Assembly: GCF_018326265.1 (NCBI RefSeq)
Contig: NZ_AP023360.1
Coordinates: 1,665,501-1,729,500 of the forward strand
Length of the DNA: 64,000 nucleotides
Source: Catellatospora sp. IY07-71
GTDB taxonomy: Bacteria; Actinomycetota; Actinomycetes; Mycobacteriales; Micromonosporaceae
Direction: 5' to 3'
Under the pieces are notes generated by a model. That model was given only the letters and a program-made list of their open reading frames with translations. It had not been told where the DNA came from and did no database searches. Shown here piece by piece: positions 58,130 to 64,000 of the stretch. How positions within the stretch are numbered: the first letter of the stretch is position 1; each line of letters starts with the position of its first letter. The position numbers and the translations under genes were made by a program.

Positions 58130-60481
58130 ATGCGACTCAGTCGGGGACGAAATGAGCAGGAGTCCATAGCGATCATCGGAATCGGCTGCCGCTACGGGGG
58201 CGGCATCGTCGACTTCGACTCGTTCCAGAGGGTGATCGCGGCCGGAGTGGACGCGGTCGGCACGGTGCCGCCGGACCGGTGGAGCGCCGCGTTCGACTCC
58301 GGCGACCGGACCACCGCGGGCGCCGGGTACTGCGGGCGCGGCGCGTTCCTGCCGGACGTGGGCCGGTTCGACGCGTCCTTCTTCGGCATCCGGCCGGAGG
58401 TGGCGCGGGAGATCGACCCGCAGCACCGCCTGCTGATGGAGGTGGCCTGGGAGGCCGCGGAGCACGCCGGGCTCGGCGAGGACGGGGCCTCGCGCCACCG
58501 GACCGGCGTCTTCTTCGGCATGCTGGCGATGGACTATCTGCTGCTGCACGCGCAGGGCGGCGGCACCAACGCCATCGACCGGCACTTCGCCAGCGGCCGC
58601 GAGTTCAGCTTCGCCGCCGGGCGGCTGTCCTACCTGCTCAACCTGAGCGGCCCGGCCATGACGGTGAACACCGCGTGCTCGTCGTCGCTGGTCGCGGTGC
58701 ACCTGGCCTGCCGCAGCCTGATCAGCGGCGAGTCCGACGTGGCCCTGGCCGGCGGGGTGAACGTGCTGGTCGCGCCGGACCTCAACATCTACCTCACCAA
58801 GCTGGGCGCGCTGTCGCCGACCGGCCACTGCAAGCCGTTCGACGCGCAGGCCGACGGCCTGGTGCGCGGCGAGGGCGTCGGCGTGGTGGTGCTCAAACGC
58901 CTGGCCGACGCGGAGGCCGACGGGGACCGGGTGCTCGCGGTGATCCGCGGCAGCGCGGTGAACCACAACGGGCGTGCCATGACCCCGACCATGCCCAGCA
59001 TGGAGGCGCAGGTCAGCCTGCTCGCCGACGCGCTGCACGATGCCGGGGCGCACCCGGACGACGTGCGGTACGTCGAGGCGCACGGGCCGGGCACCCCGGT
59101 CGGCGACCCGGTCGAGGCCGCCGCGCTCAGCAGTGTCTTCACCCCGCACCGCCCGGCGGGCCTGCCGCTGTACGTCGGCTCGGTGAAGGCCAATCTCGGC
59201 CACACCGACGCGGCGGCGGGCGTGGCCGGGCTGCTCAAGGCGGTGCACGTGCTGCGCAGCGGGCAGGTGCCGCCGCAGCTGCACCACCAGACGCCGAACC
59301 CGGCCATCGACTGGGCCGGGTCCTGCCTGCGAGTGATGCCCGACGGCGCGCCCCTGGACCTGCCCCGGCACGGCCTGGTCGGGGTCAGCTCGATCGGCCT
59401 CAGCGGCACCAATGCGCACATCCTGCTGGGGCGGCCGGACGAGGCGCCAGCCCCGGTTGCGGCGCCGCCGCGCTGGCACGCGCCCCGGCTGGGCACCCGG
59501 CCGAGCCCGGTACGCCCGGCGGCGTACCCCCGGCATGCGGTCACCGAGCCGGGACCGCACCGGCGGCGCCCGCTGCTCCTGCTGCTGTCCGGCGCCGACG
59601 CCAAGGGGCTCGCGGCGGCGGCCGGCGACCTGGCCGGCCTGCTCGCGGAGACTCCGGCGCGAGGGCTGCCCGACATCCAGCACACCCTCGCGCACCGCCG
59701 CTGGCACCTGAACCGCCGCGCCGCCGTGCTCGCCCCCTCGCTGCCCGCGGCGCTGGACTCGCTGCACGCGCTGGCCGACGGCCGCTCCGCGGCACACGTG
59801 CTCACCGGCAACGCGGCCGCCGCGCCGGACGAGGCGGTGGGCCTGCGGCTGGTCGGCGAGCCGCTGTCCACGCTGGCCGCGGCGCGTTTCCTCTACCAGA
59901 GCGAGCCGGACTTCCGGCAGGCGTTCGACGAGTGCCGGACGGCCGTGGACCGCTCGGCGGGCCGGGGCGTGCGGCTGCTGTCCGACACGGTCTTCGCGGA
60001 CCGGAGCACCCACGTGGCGGCGCAGATCTCCGTCCAGATCGCACTGTGCGAGCTGTGGCGGCTGTGGGGCCTGCCGCCGGAGGACGTGACCGCCGACGGC
60101 GTCGGCCGCTATGCCAAACTCGTGGTCACCGGCGCGGCGGGCCTGGACGAGGTGATGCAGGCGGTGAACCGGCGCTACACCGGCCGGGGCCGCCGGATCG
60201 CGGAGCGCTCGCGCTGCCGCCCGGTGCCGATCGTGCCCGCCCGGGGCGCCGCGCGCGCCGAGGTGCCCGGCGCCCGGCTGGACATCCGGCCGAACACGAC
60301 GGTCGGCGAGCTGATGACGGGCGCGGCGCACCTGTTCTGCCAGGGGGTTCCGCTGGACTGGTCGCGGGTGCTGCCGGGGCGGCACCACGCGCTGCCGCGG
60401 CGCCGGTTCGGTGGCGAGGTGCTCTGGAGCCCGCATTCGGCAGCGGTGAGTGAGGTGCCGGTGGGCGTTCAGTCACATTGA
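58130..60481 (+). CDS. stand-alone PKS protein: KS with degenerate AT
   Basis: A 783-residue protein with KS about 12-440: Cys183 in NTACSSS, His318 in EAHGPGT (family EAHGTGT) and His358 in NLGHTDAA. It is followed by an AT-like region about 480-770 in which GHSxG is ADGVG (655-659, no Ser nucleophile) and whose middle is shortened. There is no ACP, so it must condense on a carrier from another protein. It could be the first condensation on a starter such as a pyrrolyl thioester. It starts at ATG 58130, 37 bases after the thioesterase. Confidence 0.88.
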   Translation: MRLSRGRNEQESIAIIGIGCRYGGGIVDFDSFQRVIAAGVDAVGTVPPDRWSAAFDSGDRTTAGAGYCGRGAFLPDVGRFDASFFGIRPEVAREIDPQHRLLMEVAWEAAEHAGLGEDGASRHRTGVFFGMLAMDYLLLHAQGGGTNAIDRHFASGREFSFAAGRLSYLLNLSGPAMTVNTACSSSLVAVHLACRSLISGESDVALAGGVNVLVAPDLNIYLTKLGALSPTGHCKPFDAQADGLVRGEGVGVVVLKRLADAEADGDRVLAVIRGSAVNHNGRAMTPTMPSMEAQVSLLADALHDAGAHPDDVRYVEAHGPGTPVGDPVEAAALSSVFTPHRPAGLPLYVGSVKANLGHTDAAAGVAGLLKAVHVLRSGQVPPQLHHQTPNPAIDWAGSCLRVMPDGAPLDLPRHGLVGVSSIGLSGTNAHILLGRPDEAPAPVAAPPRWHAPRLGTRPSPVRPAAYPRHAVTEPGPHRRRPLLLLLSGADAKGLAAAAGDLAGLLAETPARGLPDIQHTLAHRRWHLNRRAAVLAPSLPAALDSLHALADGRSAAHVLTGNAAAAPDEAVGLRLVGEPLSTLAAARFLYQSEPDFRQAFDECRTAVDRSAGRGVRLLSDTVFADRSTHVAAQISVQIALCELWRLWGLPPEDVTADGVGRYAKLVVTGAAGLDEVMQAVNRRYTGRGRRIAERSRCRPVPIVPARGAARAEVPGARLDIRPNTTVGELMTGAAHLFCQGVPLDWSRVLPGRHHALPRRRFGGEVLWSPHSAAVSEVPVGVQSH

Positions 60482-60517
60482 GCGGACCTCATTGTCAAGC
60501 AGATTCCGGATGGTATG

Positions 60518-60542
60518 CTGATGAATAATCAGCACTCGATGA
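60518..60542 (+). promoter_or_regulatory. candidate operator upstream of TetR 4
   Basis: CTGAT-GAATA-ATCAG palindrome (60518-60532) overlapping two GATGA half-sites (60520 and 60538, 18 bases apart). Placed for autoregulation if translation starts at 60566. Confidence 0.45.
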
Positions 60543-60565
60543 ATTCTGCTGTGAATGGGATCAAA

Positions 60566-61210
60566 ATGGTAAATCAGTCAGCTGACCGAGAAGAAGCGGC
60601 TGCCACCAAGACGGTGCGCCGTACCCGTACCGGTCGGCGTCCCGGGGACAGCCGGACCCGCGAGGACATCGCCGTGGCGGCGCGTGAGCTGTTCGCCGAA
60701 CGCGGCTACGCCGGCACCACGATCCGCGCCATCGCCGCGCGCGCCCGGGTCGACGGGGCGCTCATCCACCACTTCTACACGGACAAGGCGGGCGTGTTCG
60801 CCGCCGCCGTCTCCGACATCGTGCCGCTGAGCAACGGCGTCGCCGACGTCGTCGCCGAGGCCGGCGACGATCTGCCCGAGGAGCTGCTGCGGCTCTACCT
60901 GGACCTGTGGGAGTCCGACTCGGGGGACGCGGTCAAGGCGATCTACCGCTCCTCGCTGGCCGACCCGACCGCGTCCGGCCTGCTGCGCGAGACCAGCAGC
61001 GACAAGCTCAACGCCACGCTGGCCCAGGCCATCGACGACCCCGACGCCGACCTGCGGGCGGCCATCGTGGGCGCGATGATGTTCGGCCTCGCCGCCTCCC
61101 GGCACATGCTGGCCCTGCGCCCGCTGGCCACCGCCAAGCTCGACTCGGTCATCGACATCATGGCGCCCGCCCTCGCCGCGATCATCAACCCGCCGAAGCC
61201 CGCCGACTGA
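60566..61210 (+). CDS. TetR-family transcriptional regulator 4
   Basis: A 214-residue TetR-type regulator: basic N-terminal arm (TVRRTRTGRRPGDSRTRE), then HTH segment IAVAARELFAERGYAGTTIRAIAARARVDGALIHHFYTDKAGVFAAAV and a helical ligand domain. The start is uncertain: ATG 60566 is chosen because GGGA precedes it and the candidate operator would then be untranslated; ATGs 60515, 60521 and 60539 are in frame. It follows the KS-AT gene and converges on the pyrrole operon. Confidence 0.85.
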   Translation: MVNQSADREEAAATKTVRRTRTGRRPGDSRTREDIAVAARELFAERGYAGTTIRAIAARARVDGALIHHFYTDKAGVFAAAVSDIVPLSNGVADVVAEAGDDLPEELLRLYLDLWESDSGDAVKAIYRSSLADPTASGLLRETSSDKLNATLAQAIDDPDADLRAAIVGAMMFGLAASRHMLALRPLATAKLDSVIDIMAPALAAIINPPKPAD

Positions 61211-61281
61211 CCCGCCTCGCCCGCCCTGGCACCTGGTCAGCCAGGCGCGCCGCAGCACCGCGGCGCGCCCGGGATCCGAGG

Positions 61282-61794
61282 TCAGGCTCGGGCGATGCGG
61301 AAGACGCGGACGTAGCTGCCCCGCCAGTAGCCGAGGGGGAAGCGGTTGCGGTGGGCCTCGCCCTCGACCATCCGCCCGAGCACGATGACGTGGTCGCCCG
61401 CCTGCACGGTGTCGTGCACGATCAGCTGCGCGGTGGCCACGGCCGCACGCAGCTGCGGCATGCCGCTGGCGTCGTCCCAGGCGACGGTGCCGAACTTGTC
61501 CTCCACCGGGCTCGCGAACAGCGCCGACACCGCCTGGGCGTCCGCGTCCAGGAAGTTGACCGCGAACCGCTTGCGGGCCAGGATCGCGTCCAGCGTGCGG
61601 CTGGGCGCCTTGACGCAGGCCAGCAGCATCGGCGGGTCACCGGAGACGCTGCACACGGCCGAGCAGGTGAGCCCCTGCGGCCGCCCCTCGTCGTCGACGG
61701 AGGTCACCACGCAGACCCCGCTCGGCAGGGAGCCCATGACCGCGCGGAACGTGTCCATGTCCACGCTGGCCGGGTGCTGTCCTGTCGATGTCAT
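61282..61794 (-). CDS. flavin reductase (FMN-binding split-barrel family)
   Basis: A 170-residue NAD(P)H:flavin reductase-like protein of the HpaC/RebF type. It has GSLPSGVCVVTSVDDEGRPQGLTCSAVCSVSGDPPMLLACV (flavin-binding N-terminal part), FAVNFLDADAQAVSALFA, and a C-terminal PLGYWRGSYVRVF. It should provide free FADH2 to the halogenases at 14-19 kb or to a halogenase outside the window. Its ATG overlaps the stop of the proline adenylation gene, so the two are co-translated. Confidence 0.92.
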   Translation of the reverse strand: MTSTGQHPASVDMDTFRAVMGSLPSGVCVVTSVDDEGRPQGLTCSAVCSVSGDPPMLLACVKAPSRTLDAILARKRFAVNFLDADAQAVSALFASPVEDKFGTVAWDDASGMPQLRAAVATAQLIVHDTVQAGDHVIVLGRMVEGEAHRNRFPLGYWRGSYVRVFRIARA

Positions 61795-63248
61795 CAGATC
61801 CTCCCCTCGACGATCGCCGCGGCCAGCGCGGTGCGATCCTTCTTGCCGTTCGCGGTACGCGGCATCGCCTCGACCACGTGCACGGTGTCGATGATCATGT
61901 ATGTGGGCAGCCCGGCGGCGCAGTGCCGCTTGAGGCTCAGCAGGGACGGCCGGGTGTCGCCCGCGGCCACCACCACGGCGTGCAGCCGCGCCGCCAGCCC
62001 GTCGCCGGTGGTGAGCACCAGCACGTCGTCCACGGCGGGGTGCGCGGCCAGCACGGCCTCCACCTCGCCCAGCTCGACCCGGTGCCCGCGCACCTTCACC
62101 ATGTGATCGAAGCGGCCGACGTACTCGAACACGCCGTCCTCGGCGCGGCGGCCCAGGTCACCGGTGCGGTACGGGCCGAGCTGCGGCTCGCGGCCCCAGT
62201 AGCCGGTCATCACGGTCGGCCCGGCCACCACGATCTCGCCCTCGCCGCCCTCCGGGTCGAGGTAGACCTCGTCGCCGCTGGCCGCCTCGCCGATCGGCAG
62301 CGGGCGGTCGCGCTGCAGGTCCGCGTCGGTCACCTCGTACGAGGTGCACACGTTCGTCTCGGTGGGGCCGTACCAGTTCCACAGCCGGATCTTCGGCCAG
62401 GCCTGGCGCAGCTCCTTGACCTGCGGCATCGGGAACGGCTCGCCGGCGAACACCACGGCGCGCAGCGCGGGCGGCGGGTCGGCGGCCAGCAGCCCGCCCT
62501 GGTGCATCATCAGCACCAGCGCCGAGGGCACCGAGTACCAGACCGAGATGTCCTGCTCGCGCAGGAACTCGACGAGCTGCGCCGGGGCGTACGCCATCTC
62601 GTGCGGGATCAGGTGCACCGACGCCCCGGCGTGCAACGTCGCGTAGAGGTCGAACACCGACAGGTCGAAGTTGAACGGCGCGTGGTTGGACAGCCGGTCG
62701 ACCGGATTCACCCCGACCAGCTCGACGGCCCAGTCGACGAACGCCAGCGCGTTGCGGTGGCTGATCGCCACGCCCTTGGGCGTGCCGGTGGAGCCGGACG
62801 TGTAGAGGATGTACGCGACATCCCCGGGCGCCGCGTCGAGCACCGGCAGCGGCTCGGTGGCCGCGGAGTCGAGGTGCTCGAACGCGACCACCGGGCAGCC
62901 GCCGGGCACCTCGGGACCGGCAGCGGCGCGTTCGGCGTCCGCCGCGACCAGGGTCGCCGTGCAGTCCTCGGCGATCCGGCCGACCCGTGCCGCCGGATTG
63001 CCAGGAGCGACCGGCACGTAGATCGCGCCGATGCGCAGCGCCGCCTGCATCAGGGCCACGGCGGTGCAGCTCTTGTCGCTCCAGATGAGAATGCGGTGCC
63101 CGGCCTCGACACCGGCGTTGAGCAGGCCGCGCGCGTACCGGTCGGCGGCGCTGTCCAGCTCGGCGTAGGTCAGCGTGCCGTCCGGCCCGGCCACGGCCAG
63201 GCTGTCCGGGTATCGGGCGGCGGATCGGGTGAGCAGTTCGTACAGCAT
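61794..63248 (-). CDS. L-proline adenylation protein of pyrrole-2-carboxylate pathways
   Basis: A 484-residue stand-alone adenylation protein similar to PltF, RedM and CloN4. Core motifs: ILYTSGSTGTPKGV, FNFDLSVFDLYATL, NWYGPTETNVC, YRTGDLGRRAEDG and TANGKKDR. Reading the pocket by GrsA numbering gives D-L-F-Y-V-A-W-V-C-K, close to the D-L-L-Y-L-A-L-V-C-K that I recall for the pyrrole-pathway proline enzymes. It would load L-proline on a discrete carrier not found in this window. ATG 63248 is preferred over GTG 63251 because it overlaps the upstream stop. Confidence 0.9.
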   Translation of the reverse strand: MLYELLTRSAARYPDSLAVAGPDGTLTYAELDSAADRYARGLLNAGVEAGHRILIWSDKSCTAVALMQAALRIGAIYVPVAPGNPAARVGRIAEDCTATLVAADAERAAAGPEVPGGCPVVAFEHLDSAATEPLPVLDAAPGDVAYILYTSGSTGTPKGVAISHRNALAFVDWAVELVGVNPVDRLSNHAPFNFDLSVFDLYATLHAGASVHLIPHEMAYAPAQLVEFLREQDISVWYSVPSALVLMMHQGGLLAADPPPALRAVVFAGEPFPMPQVKELRQAWPKIRLWNWYGPTETNVCTSYEVTDADLQRDRPLPIGEAASGDEVYLDPEGGEGEIVVAGPTVMTGYWGREPQLGPYRTGDLGRRAEDGVFEYVGRFDHMVKVRGHRVELGEVEAVLAAHPAVDDVLVLTTGDGLAARLHAVVVAAGDTRPSLLSLKRHCAAGLPTYMIIDTVHVVEAMPRTANGKKDRTALAAAIVEGRI

Positions 63249-64000
63249 CACAACCCCAATTCCTTCGCGATGATGTGCCGCTGGATGTCGGAGGTGCCGG
63301 AGAAGATCGTGGCCGGCACGGCGTCGCGCAGCGCGGCCTCGATGCCGTCCGCGCGCTGGTAGCCGCGCCCGCCGAAGACCCGCACTGCGTCCAGCGCGGT
63401 GGCCAGCACCCCCTCGGAGACGGCGAGCTTGGCCATGGCGACCGACATCGGCCGCGGCCCGCCCTGGTCCATCTCCCAGCAGGCGCGGTGCAGCAGCAGC
63501 CGGGCCGTGTCGGCCCGGAGCTTCATCTCGGCGATCCGGTGCGAGACGGCCTGGAAGTCGGCCAGCGCGCGGCCGAACTGCCGCCGCTCGCGGGCGTGCG
63601 CGACGGCCCGCTCCACCAGCCGGTCGAGCAGGCCCAGGTAGCCGGCGAACAGGCAGGTGCGCTCCCAGCTCATCGACTGCTGGAAGATCGCCCCGCCCTG
63701 GCCCTCCACCCCGAGGACCCGCTCGTGCGGCACGAACACGCCGTCGAACCGGACCGGACCGGCCGGGCAGGAACTCAAGCCCATCTTGTCGAACGGCTCA
63801 CCGGCCACCAGGCCCGGCGAGCCGCGGTCCACCACGAACCCGGTCACGCCCAGGTGCCCGGCGTGCGGGTCGGTGGTGGCGTACGTGACGTACACGTCGG
63901 CGGCCGGGCCGTTGCTGACGAACGTCTTCTCGCCGTGCAGCACCCACCCGCCGTCGGTCTCGGTGGCGGTGACCGCGAGCCGGGACACGTCCGATCCGGC
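63248..64000 (-). CDS. prolyl-carrier dehydrogenase (acyl-CoA dehydrogenase family), 5' end outside window
   Basis: The C-terminal 250 residues of an acyl-CoA dehydrogenase; the reading frame runs off the right edge (first visible residues AGSDVSRLAV). Family features: GEKTFVSNGPAADVYV, MGLSSCPAGPVRFDGVFVP, RRQFGRALADFQAVSHRIAEM, VFGGRGYQRADGIEAALRDA and TIFSGTSDIQRHIIAKELGL. Linked to a proline adenylation gene, it matches PltE/RedW-type flavoenzymes that oxidise prolyl-S-carrier to pyrrolyl-2-carbonyl-S-carrier. The partner carrier protein is probably just beyond the window. Confidence 0.9.
   Translation of the reverse strand, partial: AGSDVSRLAVTATETDGGWVLHGEKTFVSNGPAADVYVTYATTDPHAGHLGVTGFVVDRGSPGLVAGEPFDKMGLSSCPAGPVRFDGVFVPHERVLGVEGQGGAIFQQSMSWERTCLFAGYLGLLDRLVERAVAHARERRQFGRALADFQAVSHRIAEMKLRADTARLLLHRACWEMDQGGPRPMSVAMAKLAVSEGVLATALDAVRVFGGRGYQRADGIEAALRDAVPATIFSGTSDIQRHIIAKELGL

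Overview
The window is very G+C-rich DNA with GTG/ATG starts, strong GGAG-type ribosome sites, tight ATGA overlaps and actinobacterial protein families throughout. It comes from a filamentous actinomycete. The poly(polyol phosphate)-type wall genes and gene style fit Micromonosporaceae, but that family-level placement is only inference. I see no tRNA, rRNA, CRISPR array, transposase or integrase.

Left flank (1-14080), ordinary chromosome: a small conserved hypothetical, a short ATPase-LuxR regulator, a PP2C phosphatase, a three-gene wall-polymer set (cytidylyltransferase-SDR fusion, TagF-like polymerase, polytopic membrane protein), three tandem secreted paralogues plus a truncated fourth, and a secreted trypsin-like protease with C-terminal repeats.

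Core (14087 to past the right edge), one large or two fused biosynthetic gene clusters. Left half: three FAD-dependent halogenase-family genes face away from an operon encoding an adenylation protein, PCP, flavin amine oxidase, ACP, FabF-like ketosynthase, alpha/beta hydrolase, SDR-HAD fusion, zinc alcohol dehydrogenase, a LarA-family (nickel-pincer) protein and a PlsC-like acyltransferase. Beside it lie larE, larB and larC, the complete known pathway for the nickel-pincer nucleotide cofactor, then a 48-residue membrane peptide and a MaoC-like hydratase. Middle: four TetR-type regulators (34.9-39.8 kb and 60.5 kb), an MFS exporter and an isoprenylcysteine-methyltransferase-like membrane enzyme. 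Right half: a leftward operon of two type I PKS genes, an FAD monooxygenase, a RibF-like FAD synthetase and a TetR gene. A type II thioesterase and a lone KS-AT gene run divergently. At the right edge is an acyl-CoA dehydrogenase / proline-adenylation / flavin-reductase operon of the kind that makes pyrrole-2-carbonyl thioesters.

How it may work (inference): proline is activated and oxidised to a pyrrolyl starter, and a second amino acid is loaded on the PCP at 21 kb and oxidised by the amine oxidase. PKS and FabF-like enzymes extend the chains, the terminal reductase domain releases an aldehyde or alcohol, and halogenases served by the flavin reductase and a dedicated FAD synthetase chlorinate or brominate. 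Three of the four PKS acyltransferase domains have lost the nucleophilic serine, so one AT must serve several carriers or other loading is used. The most unusual point is a nickel-pincer cofactor pathway and a divergent LarA homologue inside a halogenated polyketide/peptide cluster.
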